Positions 23,969 through 34,643 of a DNA stretch of 64,000 nucleotides are shown one piece after another (position 1 is the first letter of the stretch; each line of letters opens with the position of its first letter). The stretch comes from Malaya genurostris (lineage: Eukaryota; Arthropoda; Insecta; Diptera; Culicidae). The notes under the pieces were generated by a model that worked only from the letters and a program-made list of their open reading frames with translations, was not told the DNA's origin and searched no databases. The translations under genes were made by a program, and so were the position numbers. Location: positions 43,709,502 to 43,773,501 of the forward strand of contig NC_080571.1 in NCBI RefSeq assembly GCF_030247185.1. Direction: 5' to 3'.

Positions 23969-26617
23969 CTAATACAGAGAGCGAATCGATTCAATTGAAG
24001 ATTGCATCGATTTTTGTCGGAATTTGCTTATAATATTATGTGACATTACATCTAATGGTTCTATATTTGTGAGTCTGTGTAACTCATTTGTACTAAACCA
24101 GGGAGGACGCTTCAGAATCATTTTCAGAATTTTATTCTGAATCCTTTGAAGCGTTTTCTTCCTGGTGGAACAACAGCTTGACCAAATTGGTACCGCATAA
24201 AGCATGGCTGGTCTGAAAATTTGTTTATAAATTAACAATTTGTTTTTTAGACAGAGCTTAGAATTTCTGTTTATAAGAGGATATAAACATTTAATATATT
24301 TATTACACTTTGCCTGGATTCCTTCAATGTGATCCTTGAAAGTGAGTTTTTTGTCATACGTTAAACCTAAGTATTTAGCTTGATCAGACCATGTCAATTC
24401 CAAGCCATTCAATTTGAGAATGTGATTATTGTTTGGTTTAAGAAAAGAAGCTCTTGGCTTGTGAGGAAAGATAATTAATTGCGTTTTTGCTGCATTTGGT
24501 TTAATTTTCCATTTTGACAGATAATCACTGAAAATATTTAAACTTCTTTGTAGGCGACTGCAGATCACTCTTAGATTTCTGGTTAACAGACTTGTGTCGT
24601 CACAGAATAGCGATTTCTGACAACCAACGGGTAGATTTGGAAGATCAGAAGTGAAAATATTATACAAGATTGGAGCTACACTCGAACCCTGCGGAACACC
24701 GGCTCGTACGGGTAGCAATTCAGATTTACAATTCTGATAGCTAACCTGAAGAGTACGATCAGTTAAATAATTTTGAATCATTTTGATCAAATAAATAGGA
24801 AACTGGAAATCAGACATTTTTGCTATTAAACCTTTGTGCCAAACACTGTCGAATGCTTTTTCTATGTCTAGAAGAGCAACTCCAGTGGATAACCCAGAAG
24901 ATTTATTTGATTTTATCATGTTCGTTACTCTGACAAGTTGATGAGTAGTTGAATGTTCATGACGAAATCCAAACTGCTCTGGTAAAAAAATTGAATTCTC
25001 ATTTATATGAGTCATCATTCTTAACAAGATAATTTTTTCAAAAAGTTTACTGATAGAAGAAAGTAAGCTAATTGGGCGATAACTTGATGTTTCTGCTGGG
25101 TTTTTATCAGGTTTTAGGATAGGAATTACTTTAGCGTTTTTCCATCTTTTTGGGAAGTAAGCTAATGAAAAACACTTGTTGAAAATTTTAACCAGGAGTC
25201 TCAAGGCAACATCGGGAAGATTTTTAATAAGAATATTAAAAATTCCATCATTACCAGGAGCCTTCATGTTTTTAAGTTTTCTAATAATTGATTTAATTTC
25301 ATCAAAATTCGTCTCAATAATGTCATCGTGTGATAACACTTGGGTTGAAATATGATCATATTTCAGTGAGACTTCATTTTCAATAGGACTCACAACGTTC
25401 AAATTAAAATTGTGGACACTCTCGAACTGCTGAGCAAGTTTTTGAGCTTTTTCGCCATTTGTAAGAAGTATTTGATTTCCTTCCTTGAGAGCAGGAATAG
25501 GTTTCTGAGGTTTCTTAAGAACCTTAGAAAGTTTCCAGAAAGGTTTAGAATATGGTTTAATTTGTTCAACTTCTTTAGCGAAATTTTCATTTCGCAAAAG
25601 AGTAAATCTATGTTTAATTTCTTTTTGTAAATCCTTAACTATGTTTTTCATAGCAGGATCACGAGAACGTTGATATTGTCGTCGACGAACATTCTTCAAC
25701 CGAATGAGCAGTTGAAGATTGTCATCGATGATAGGAGAATTTAATTTAGTTTGAGCTTTGGGAACTGAAAGATTTCTAGCTTCGATAATATAATGATTCA
25801 AATTATCAATTGCTGTGTCGATATCCGCAGAATTTTCTAAAATAGTTTCATGATCCACATGATTTTCAATGTGAGATCTGTAATCCAACCAATTTGCTCT
25901 ATGATAGTTGAAAATAGAACTAATCGGATTAATTATAGCTTCGTTGGAAAGTCTGAATGTTACAGGAAGATGATCTGAGTCAAAATCAGCATGAGTAATC
26001 GGTTCACTACAAATGTGACTTTGATCTGTTAGAACCAGATCAATTGTAGACGGGTTTTTCACGGAAGAGAAACAAGTAGGATTACTGGGATGAAGAACTG
26101 TAAAGTAACCAGCTGAGAGTTGATTATGAAGTATTTTACCATTACTGTTATTTTGCCTACAATTCCACTGGACATGCTTAGCATTTAAGTCCCCTATTAC
26201 GAAAAATTTCGATCGATATCTTGTAAGTTTTTGCAAATCGCCTTTAAAGAAATTTAATTGTTCGCCGGTGCATTGGAATGGCAAATATGCTCCAGCGATG
26301 AAATAAATTCCATGAATGGTTTCAACTTCGATTCCCAAGCTTTCAATAACTTTAGTATTGAAAGAAGGTAAAATTCGATGTTTAATTTGCCGTTGGACAA
26401 AAATGGCAACTCCACCACCAATTCCAGTAAACCTGTCAAATCGATGAACCACATAATGTGGATTACTTTTCAATTTTACATTTGGTTTAAGAAAAGTTTC
26501 TGTCACAATGGCAATATGAATTTTGTGAACTTTGAGAAAATTATAAAATTCATCTTCACTCGATTTCAAAGATCGAGCATTCCAATTTAAAATATTCAAA
26601 TAATTATTTAACATCAC
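23969..26617 (-). CDS. Jockey ORF2: endonuclease-reverse transcriptase, 882 residues, intact
   Basis: This frame encodes the polyprotein that nicks target DNA and reverse-transcribes element RNA in the nucleus (target-primed reverse transcription, known for this family). Residues about 1-230 form an EEP endonuclease with all expected catalytic residues visible: N12, E40, D143 and N145 (GDLNAKH), D193 (TIDLVL), and D215/H216 (SDHLP). Residues about 450-720 are the reverse transcriptase: YRPISLL at 513-519, D584 (LLDIEKAFD), VPQGSSVAP from 641, and the catalytic box FCDD at 671-674, where YADD is usual. There is no RNase H. The start is ATGATG at 26617, overlapping the ORF1 stop by 14 bp, which implies coupled translation. 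No stop or frameshift interrupts it, so the insertion may be young, although the partner ORF1 is broken. Confidence 0.93.
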   Translation of the reverse strand: MMLNNYLNILNWNARSLKSSEDEFYNFLKVHKIHIAIVTETFLKPNVKLKSNPHYVVHRFDRFTGIGGGVAIFVQRQIKHRILPSFNTKVIESLGIEVETIHGIYFIAGAYLPFQCTGEQLNFFKGDLQKLTRYRSKFFVIGDLNAKHVQWNCRQNNSNGKILHNQLSAGYFTVLHPSNPTCFSSVKNPSTIDLVLTDQSHICSEPITHADFDSDHLPVTFRLSNEAIINPISSIFNYHRANWLDYRSHIENHVDHETILENSADIDTAIDNLNHYIIEARNLSVPKAQTKLNSPIIDDNLQLLIRLKNVRRRQYQRSRDPAMKNIVKDLQKEIKHRFTLLRNENFAKEVEQIKPYSKPFWKLSKVLKKPQKPIPALKEGNQILLTNGEKAQKLAQQFESVHNFNLNVVSPIENEVSLKYDHISTQVLSHDDIIETNFDEIKSIIRKLKNMKAPGNDGIFNILIKNLPDVALRLLVKIFNKCFSLAYFPKRWKNAKVIPILKPDKNPAETSSYRPISLLSSISKLFEKIILLRMMTHINENSIFLPEQFGFRHEHSTTHQLVRVTNMIKSNKSSGLSTGVALLDIEKAFDSVWHKGLIAKMSDFQFPIYLIKMIQNYLTDRTLQVSYQNCKSELLPVRAGVPQGSSVAPILYNIFTSDLPNLPVGCQKSLFCDDTSLLTRNLRVICSRLQRSLNIFSDYLSKWKIKPNAAKTQLIIFPHKPRASFLKPNNNHILKLNGLELTWSDQAKYLGLTYDKKLTFKDHIEGIQAKCNKYIKCLYPLINRNSKLCLKNKLLIYKQIFRPAMLYAVPIWSSCCSTRKKTLQRIQNKILKMILKRPPWFSTNELHRLTNIEPLDVMSHNIISKFRQKSMQSSIESIRSLY

Positions 26618-27324
26618 TGTTAAATTTTAAATTCATTATAATATTATTTGCAAATTTCCATCCGATTTGAAATGCTTCAAAAAGTGATGAAGTCGAATTC
26701 ATTTGGATGATCATTTGAAAAAGTTGATCTTGTAGGTAGATCATTTTATTTTCAGTTATATCGCCTAAATCGACTTCATTTAAAGAAGCGAATGGCATTG
26801 AAGGAATATTTGTAGGTAGACTGCCATTAGAAGAAGATGATTTGGCCGGTCTACCTATTAATAAATTGTTTTCGTTAGAAGAAGAACTGCAAGGCGGTCC
26901 TGTGTTTTGATTATTTACATTAGAAGAAATAGGAGATAGATTTCTACCTAATATACCAGCATAACTGACATCAGAAGAAGATGATGACGAGGTCGATCTA
27001 CCTGTCAATACATTGTTTTCGTTAGAAGACGAATTGGCAGGTGCCTTAGAAGAATTTTCAGGTATGTTCTGTAAATTTAAGGTCGTTGATTTGACTTGTT
27101 GTCTAAGCGAACGAGCGTTTAAAATTTTTTCCCTGACAGGACATTTCAAATAATTGGATTTATGATTTCCATTGCAATTTGAACATGAAAATTTATCAGT
27201 GGTTTCATTCATTGGACAAGCGTCTTTCGAATGCGATTTACCACAATTCAAACACCGTATATCCATATGACAATTTTTGGTTCCATGACCGAAGCCTTGG
27301 CAACGACGACATTGCGTTAAGTTT

Positions 27325-29014
27325 TTTTTTTTTTTTCCATAAATACGTTTATTTCTTAAGGCAGTTTACATAAGTTTTTCTTCGCCGTAGCATCACTTTT
27401 ACATAATATTCTTATCCTAATTTAATTCTAACATAGTCACAACGTTTTGAATTTATTAAAACATATTCTCTTATAGCTTAAATATCATCTTAGGTAACTC
27501 GTCATTAATTATGAAATCTACTCGGAAATATTATTTGAACCAAACGATTAACTTCTATAAATTATAAAAAAAAGCTGTTATTTTCAAACATTTTGTTGAT
27601 AATTTCATAAACTGTTTCGAGTTTGTTTGTATCATTACATAATTTTTATTCTAATTTAGCTATTGGTTGAACCCATGGACGCAGCTGGGATCAGAACTAA
27701 GTCTTAAAAGGGGCCTTTATTAAATTGAAACTCCAATTTTCTTTATGAAATGATAAATAAGTTTCATGTATGAAAGGTCACGACAAGCAAGAATGTCTCG
27801 AACTGGGATATTGGATAGTCTACCTTGGGTACGCAAAGAATTTATTAGTTGAGATCTGACATCACGATACTCCACGCATGTCCAAACGACATGATCAATA
27901 TCCCGATAACCTTCTCCGCAAGCACAATGATTAGTCTCGGAGAGCCCAATTCGAAAGAGATGTGCATCTAACGTGTAGTGATTGGACATGAGTCTGGACA
28001 TCACACGAATGAAATCCCTACTCACATCCAGTCCCCTGAACCATGCCTTTGTCGATATTTTCGGAATAATTGAGTGCATCCACCGACCCAGATCATCTTT
28101 ATCCCAAGAAGCTTGCCAGCTGGCAAGTGTTCTTTGGCGAGACGAGCTATAGAATTCGTTGAAAGCAATCGGTCGCTCATAAATTTCACCCTCAATAGCA
28201 CCACGTTTGGCTAAAATATCGGCTCTTTCATTGCCAGGAATGGAGCAATGAGCCGGGACCCAGACTATAGTGATTAGATAATTATTGTTCAATATGTCGT
28301 TCAGGCACTGTTTTATTTTGCCCAGGAAAAACGGTTCATTTTTGCCAGCAGCGTTTTAGCGAATGACTTCAATTGCACTCAGACTATCTGTGAAGAGGAA
28401 ATAATGGTTTGGAGATAATGTGACGATTACACTCAAACTATAATGAACTGCTGCTAGCTCTGCTATATAAACAGATGCAGGTTCATGAAGCCTAAATGAG
28501 GCCGAAACATTATTGTTGAACATACCAAACCCTGTCGCTTCTTCAATTCGCGATCCGTCCGTATAAAACATTTTCTCAGAGTCAATATGCCTGAACTTAC
28601 TTGAAAATATTTTTGGGATTTCCGTCGAGCGTAGATGATCCGGAATTCTATGCACTCCACGCTGCATGGATGTATCGAAAAATAAAGTTGAGTCAGGGGC
28701 ACTTAGGATGCTGACACGGATAGGAATATATCTTGAAGGGTTGATTTCCTGTGACATATGGTTAAAATATACTGTCATAAATTTTGTTTGAGATCGAAGC
28801 TCGACTAGTCGTTCGAAATTATTAATTACCATGGGATTCAGCACCTCACATCTTATTAGCAGGCGTGATGAAAGCTCCCAAAATCGATCTTTTAATGGAA
28901 GAACTCCCGCCAGAACTTCAAGACTCATTGTATGTGTCGAATGCATGCAGCCTAAGGCAATTCGCAAACAACGGTACTGAATTCGCTCAAGTTTGATAAT
29001 ATGAGAGTTTGCAA
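27325..29014 (-). mobile_element. 5'-truncated LINE with RNase H, inserted in Jockey ORF1
   Basis: A 1690-bp insertion flanked by the exact 16-bp repeat ACATTGCGTTAAGTTT (27309-27324 and 29015-29030). The poly-A tail appears as a T-run at 27325-27336. An AATAAA signal lies just inside the tail on the minus strand. Only the end of the reverse transcriptase ORF plus RNase H remain, as expected for abortive target-primed reverse transcription. RNase H places it in an I/LOA/Outcast/Loner-type clade. Which one is not settled. Confidence 0.92.
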
Positions 29015-29018
29015 ACAT
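27720..29018 (-). pseudogene. LINE ORF2 C-terminus with RNase H domain, one premature stop
   Basis: The frame begins at the insertion junction with the tail of the reverse transcriptase (RIQYRCLRIALGCM). Its apparent ATG lies in the target duplication and is not native. The RNase H residues are present: D154 (FYTDGS), E187 (AELAA), D211 (FTDSLSA), then VPAHCSIPGNERAD in the next segment. A single TAA at 28356-28358 divides it into 220 codons and a second part that continues in the same frame to 27720. The end CACGEGYRDIDHVVWTC is the Cys/His motif usual after RNase H in these elements. Dead because of truncation and the stop. Confidence 0.9.
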
Positions 29019-29798
29019 TGCGTTAAGTTTGCAATACGATTATGCCGTTTATAATGTTCCCAATGAATTTTAATGTGGGAAATGAAACGTACTTTTTCTA
29101 AAGTTTTCAAATTGTTTACATCACTTCGATTGAAAATATTTAGGAAAGTTTATGGGAAATTCCAGAGCGTGGTTTAGAAGTACCATTCGCTCTTTTTTCA
29201 TAAGTATCACTTGGGAAGGGGCAAAACCAAGCAATTCTTTCAGTTCATTTTTAATTTCATCAATACTTTGATCATTTGATAATCCTTTCAAGACAGCCTT
29301 GAAGGGTCTGTCTGATTTTATATCATATGAATAAAATTTATGAAGTTTTTCGGACAAATATCGAATAAGACTTTCGTAATCTTCCAATCCATCCACCAAG
29401 ACTCGACATTCTCCTCTTCGTCCGATTTGAAATGAGACTTTTACTTCCGGGAGAAAAGTAGAAAGCTCAGTACGGAATGCTTTGAAGTCGGAAATCATCA
29501 CCGTCACTGGTGGCATAGATTGATGTTTCTTCCCAGAACGACAAGCGTCCATTTTGGGAATTTTTGAAGAATTTTCTTCTATGTCGCTACAATCGGATTC
29601 AGGAAGAATCTCGTAAATATTGTTAGACGGCATAGGATCAACGGAAGGGAAATCCGTCCGTTGTCTTTTATTTTTACATTCAGATTCTATAAGATCGTGA
29701 ATGTTATTAGAAAAATGTTGAATAACGGATTGTGATTTATTCCGTATTGACTTATTTTTAGCCTTAGGCTTGTTGCCTTTCCGGTTGGACGCAGGCAT

Positions 29799-30061
29799 TT
29801 TTGAAATTAATGAAATTTTAAATTAAATTAACTAGGCTAAATTAGTCTTCGATTAGACTCCTAGCTAGCCTTAAAAAAGGCTGATTAATTTCTTAGTCAC
29901 TCTAATATCACTCTTTGTATCACTTAGTCACTTAGTTAGTGATTCAGGTAGCCTTGAAAAAGACTGAAGCCTTGAATCAATGAAACTCTAGGTAGCCAGA
30001 AAAAAAATTCCAGGAGCCAAGAGCTATACGCGTGCGGTGCGAACGACTGTTCAACACCGAC
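29799..30061 (-). promoter_or_regulatory. Jockey 5' leader and expected internal promoter region
   Basis: 263 bp between the 5' end and the ORF1 start. Jockey elements carry an internal pol II promoter here (known for the family). I see no canonical TATA box. Its presence shows that the insertion is 5'-complete. Confidence 0.55.
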
Positions 30062-30323
30062 CTACTGGAACTGTTATTGTATTACATTTCTTTACGTTTA
30101 CTGTCTTGTTATTTCTGTAGCACATGTCTGAGATTTTCTAAATAATTATATATCTGTTTTTGATTTCTGGGTACGTGACTGATTTAAGGCTCTATACCAT
30201 GCAGAAGATTTGTTGTTGCTGCTGTTGGGCCACAAGACGTTCATTTCCGTCCGTTCGACCACCATTACCTTTTACTCATCCAGTTGAGTATTAGGACTGA
30301 TATGTGGCTGACTACCTTGAAAC

Positions 30324-32673
30324 CGTCGCACAGTGGTTTGAATCGACAAAAACGTGAACTTAATTCTCTAGCTGCTAAACCGTTGATCCGATATACATAG
30401 TTCCTTTGGAGAACTCATTCACAAAAATATACCTCGTGATTTGATCACAATAAAAAATGTGCAATGCCTACGACGATAAAAGTTCATTTCAACAACTTTT
30501 TTTCCTTTTACAGATAGAGAAACGATGTCTTCTACAAAGTTTTAGAGCTTCCAACGAGAAAAAACTTTACCGAAGAAGTTAAAGGTCTAACGCATGTAGT
30601 TTCTGTTATATGAAGCATTTTCGTTTGAAACCACTTAAAATCAATTTTTTATGAATAACTTTTTTCGCAATCATTTCCAGTGTCTACTATGTTCGAGACA
30701 ATTACTAAAAACGTAAAATTACACATTTTTGTTGAAAACTATGCACGGTTTAGACTTTTCCCTGGAAGATTATTTAACATTTAAACTTTTATATACACTA
30801 ACTTTAACTGCTAATAGGAAGCAGGGTCGCAGACAAAAAGGCGCATACATATACTTTTTGGAAAGCTTGAATCAAGTAATATACAGTTACTAATGCGTAG
30901 CGTGGCCTTTTTAAATTGTGTGAATGAGACAACAAAATATAGAGTGCTTTTTGGACCATTTTCGTAGGAAAAACGTACATTGATAAAATTGTTTATCTTC
31001 ATATCACGCGGTATTTGTGATATCGACCGATAAGTTACCTTTAGGCAAAAACTTGTGCAAGAAATTGCAGTCGAGGTATAAAAAAATAGAGCATTAGTTT
31101 TAACACCAGACGAAAGAGAAGACTTTTCACTATAGCTTATTATTATGACTTACTCTCAGCGAGTACCGAGTCTTTCCGAATTCCTCTTCAAAGCGAATGC
31201 TGATAGGTGTCTTTTCGACCGTTATCACAAAAAAATCGCGAGATATAACCGACTTCAGTAGAAAATGTAATAGAATTGCAGTAAGGCAACCGATTAGTTA
31301 CAAATTTCCTAAAACCAAACAAACTTTTTTTGTTAATTATTATTCTTTATTCTTAGTCTGTGCACGTTTTTATACTCGAGTTCAGGCATTTCTCTTTTAG
31401 AAAAATGTCTAGACTCAAAATTTACATAATTTGATTTGATACTTTACCGTGCCGCCTGTATGTAACCTTATATTATCATTGACCAAATGCTCCAGCATTT
31501 GTATTATCAACCAACTCTTTTGTGTTTTTAAAAATAATATGCCGTGCTGCTCTCACCAACACCAACAGTGCATATTTGGAGCAGGAAATTTAATATAAAG
31601 TTACTTCACTGTGCTTCATTTTTCAATATACTTTAAAAGTAAAACCAATCGTCAATGTATTTCAATTTAGTTTTACATCGAGGATGGTATTGAAACGAAT
31701 TTTTTATTGAACTGATGTCCATTTCATAGTATTATTTATTTAGAAATCGTGTGAATTTCATTATTTTTTTCAGTGTATGGCTTAATTCATAAGAACGTAT
31801 TTCGTAGAATGACACGATTTTACAAAAAGGATTCAGCCTTTCAAGCAGGCTACACATAAAAATTAATCTCAGAAGACTTATATTTAAACTATGTTTTTGG
31901 GCGTACTGGTAATGGTGTAAGATATTAAATTATATTCAATCATTACACCATTGCACCAAAGCTACAAACCAACCACCTACAAAGCTCTTTTTAATAAACC
32001 AAAAATAGTCGTTTTAGTAAATGTTTTTGCTAAGAAAATGGTCAAAAAAGCACACTATATTTCGTTGTCTTATTTACACAATTTAAAAAGGCCACGTTAC
32101 TCACTTCCTATCTTTATATTAATTGATTCAAACTTTCCAAAAAGTATATGTATGTGCCTTTTTGTCTGCGACCCTGCTTCCTATTAGTAGTTAAAGTTAG
32201 TTTATATAATAGTTTAAACGTTAAATACCTTTTCAAGGAAAAGTCTAAACCGTGCACAGTCTTCAACAAAAATGTGTAATATCACGGTTTAAGTAATTGT
32301 CTTGAACATAGTAGACACTGAAAATAATTGCGAAAAAAGTTATGTACAAAAGATTGATTTTAAGTGGTTTCAAACGAAAATGCTTTATATATCCGGAACT
32401 ATATGTGCTAAACCTATAGCTTTTTAGGCAAAGTTTTTCCTCGTTAGAAGTTCTAAAACTTCGTAGAAGACATCATTTTTCTATCTCTTAAGGGAAAAAA
32501 GTTGTTGAAATGAACTTTTATCGTAGTAGGCTTTGCACATTTTTTATTGTGTTCAAATCACGAGGTATATTTTTGTGAATGAGTTCTCCAAAGAAACTAT
32601 GTATATCGGATCAACGATTTAGCAGCTAGAGAATTAAGTTCACGTATTTGTCGATTCAAACCACAGTGCGTCG
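30324..32673. mobile_element. Transib-like hairpin element, 2340 bp, with 5-bp TSD CGTCG
   Basis: Element 30329-32668 starts CACAGTGGTTTGAATCGACA and ends with its inverse (CACTGTGGTTTGAATCGACA). Both sides carry CGTCG (30324-30328 and 32669-32673). A 5-bp GC-rich duplication and CAC-A/T-GTGG ends are features of Transib transposons, the relatives of RAG1. The terminal heptamer CACAGTG equals the V(D)J recombination-signal heptamer. About 655 bp at each end (30329-30982 and 32005-32668) are imperfect inverted repeats. No transposase was found in the middle, so it is non-autonomous. The superfamily call is inference from ends and TSD. Confidence 0.75.
31077..31261 (+). other. TATA-like box with a 38-codon frame in the hairpin loop
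   Basis: GTATAAAAAAATAG at 31077 is followed by a ~60-bp leader and an ATG at 31145. The frame (MTYSQRVPSLSEFLFKANAD onward) stops at 31261. Its codons look less AT-biased than the flanks. I do not recognise the peptide. It may be chance or a captured exon fragment. Confidence 0.25.
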
Positions 32674-33925
32674 TCCGGGTGCGGAAAAGGCAAACAAGCG
32701 AGTTGAGTTTTCTGCATCGTTTCCTAAATAAAAAAAAAACTTAAATAATTAGGTACTTATGGCTATCTCAAACTGTTTAAATTTTAATCATAAACAGCTG
32801 ATCATATTGCTGATAGCATGAAGAAAGAATTGAGTTATTGCGTTTAGTACAACTCGAGATATTCATGATTAAGTTCTACCCATTTTTTTTTTCAGGGAGA
32901 ATTTTTAAAAGATCCCCCCGAAGTAAAGGAAGACGTATTCACGTCAAAATGAAGGGAATCAACTATGGCCGCGCTATGTTTGAACAAAAGCGTATTTGTA
33001 TAACCAATTAAGATGAGTATTATCCGAAAAAAATCCGAAAAGAACATTTAAATGAATCGAATTTTACTACGAAAATTATATAGATTTAAAGGTACCCACT
33101 AACTCTTGAAGAAATCTTTTTGTGAACCACAACCATTACTTGAGTCACGGATTTACTAAATTTTCACAAATGCAGTGTACTACCAAATCAAAGAACTTTA
33201 ATAATAACTTTATTTCCCGTAGGCCATTAATCATCTCAAAAAATCATTATCACAAACAGACGCGTCGAAATCTTTTACATTCAGGGTACAAACAGAGCTA
33301 TCATCATCATTATCATCATCATCATCATCACCATCACCCCCACCAGCGTCCCAACGGTGCACTGTTTTCCGCGAGGCAAATCCAGAAAAGCTCTAGAATT
33401 TTCCCGGCAAACTTCTCCAATGAAAAGCTCATAATTTCTCTAATTAAAGTTACTAATGTCGATCACAAACAGGCGGTTCATCATTCGGATCCGGGGCGCT
33501 TCCGCCTTTCCGTTCCGTTCTTTCCCGATCAATTCAATATACAGGCTGTGCTAAATGAGGCATATTAAACGCAAATAATACCGACATGTCACGTAGGTAA
33601 TTGATTTTATCAATTCCGATTCCTTTTGTTCGGATCAGAGTAGCCGCTGTGCCGCTCGCCCCTGAATCCGGGCAGTGTCCTTGACGATAGTCGAGTAGGA
33701 GATTGAATGAAGCGTTAATTTATTTAAGTTTTTGTTTCTGCTAAATCAGAAAGCAATAACCACTTATTAAAATATCTCTTCTTCGTCCAAATTTATTCTA
33801 TACAATTGATTTTTTAATTCTTGTGGTGTAACCACAAAAATGGTAATTAAATCAAACACCAAGCCTATGTTTTCGTCAGATAGCAAAACTTAGCAATTAG
33901 AAAGACGGCTCTTACTTACGTGTCT
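32674..33925. other. Non-coding stretch with decayed repeat and (ATC)n run
   Basis: 32798-32884 matches the repeat at 2598. 33300-33338 is an (ATC)n-type microsatellite, read as a His tract in a 148-codon frame (33122-33568) that lacks an ATG start (GTG) and any domain. The part after 33340 looks like ordinary host DNA. Confidence 0.5.
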
Positions 33926-34643
33926 TAACACATGGATCAATAAGTCCCGAGACTAAAGCAGAGATGGCGCTCGTAGTAAACCAGTAACCACGTCTTTCTA
34001 GAGTACTAACCTTTGCTTGAAACGGGTCAGCATTTTAAGTCGATCCGACCAGAAACAGCTGAGTTATCGAGGTTGGAGTAAAGTCGTTTTGTAGTTTGTT
34101 TAAAAAATGGAAAAAACCGAGTTTCGTGTTTTGATAAAACATTGTTTTTTAATGGGTAAAAGCATCGTGTAAGCGAAACAATGGATTGAAAAATGTTATC
34201 CGGACTCTTGTCCATCAAAAGCAACGAAAAATTGAGCATGAAGAAGGTTTTTCCCAAATGGGTGCCGCGATTGCTTTCGATGGAACAAAAAAAAGCAACG
34301 AGTCGATGATTCAGAAAGCAGTTTAAATTGAACGAATTGGGCTTTGATCTGCTTCCCCACCCCCCATACTCGCCAGATTTAGCTTCCAGTGACTACTGGC
34401 TCTTTGCTGATCTTAAAAAATGCTCCAGGGAAAAAGATTTGGCTCAAATGAGGAGGTCATCGCTGAAACTGGAACTTATTTTGAAGCGAAAGATAAATTT
34501 TTTTATAAACATGGAATTGAAAAATTGGAAAAACGTTGGAACCATTGTATCACCCTAAAAGGTGATTATGTTGATAAATAAAAAAATTGCAAAAAAAATG
34601 TTGTTTCCATTGTTAGTCTCGGGACTTATTGATCCATGTGTTA
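33926..34643 (+). mobile_element. mariner element with intact TIRs, internally deleted (714 bp)
   Basis: Element 33928-34641 has perfect ~29-bp inverted repeats beginning ACACATGGATCAATAAG and is flanked by TA (33926-33927 and 34642-34643). Full mariners are about 1.3 kb. The remnant transposase starts at 34108 (MEKTEFRVLIKHCFLMGKS) with a stop, jumps to KLSMKKVFPKWVPRLLSMEQ, has a frameshift, then shows HPPYSPDLASSDYWLFADLK with the third catalytic Asp of DD34D mariners, and ends RWNHCITLKGDYVD. Dead, but its ends could still be mobilised by an active relative. Confidence 0.92.

Larger units (their letters stand above)
26604..29798 (-). pseudogene. Jockey ORF1 (gag-like, three CCHC knuckles), frameshifted and split by a LINE
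   Basis: ORF1 binds element RNA to form the retrotransposition particle (known for the family). It starts at 29798 (MPASNRKGNKPKAKN, a basic N-terminus). A one-base frameshift near 29121-29145 ends the first frame after 225 codons. The shifted frame continues to 29031, where a truncated LINE is inserted. It resumes at 27324 with three zinc knuckles: CRRCQGFGHGTKNC (C-X2-C-X4-H-X4-C), CLNCGKSHSKDAC, and CSNCNGNHKSNYLKC with a longer last spacing. A Ser/Asn-rich region with repeated SSSNENN-like blocks follows, and the frame stops at 26604. The target duplication falls in the codons just before the first knuckle. The gene cannot make full-length protein. Confidence 0.88.

Noticed and set aside
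30324..32673. Reading the CACAGTG ends as genuine antigen-receptor recombination signals
   Set aside because: Insects lack RAG-based immunity. The 10-bp spacer is wrong for a 12/23 signal, and the transposon explanation accounts for the TSD.
33122..33568. 148-codon frame with a His-rich tract
   Set aside because: It starts at GTG, contains an (ATC)n microsatellite and no domain, and is not conserved with anything I recognise.
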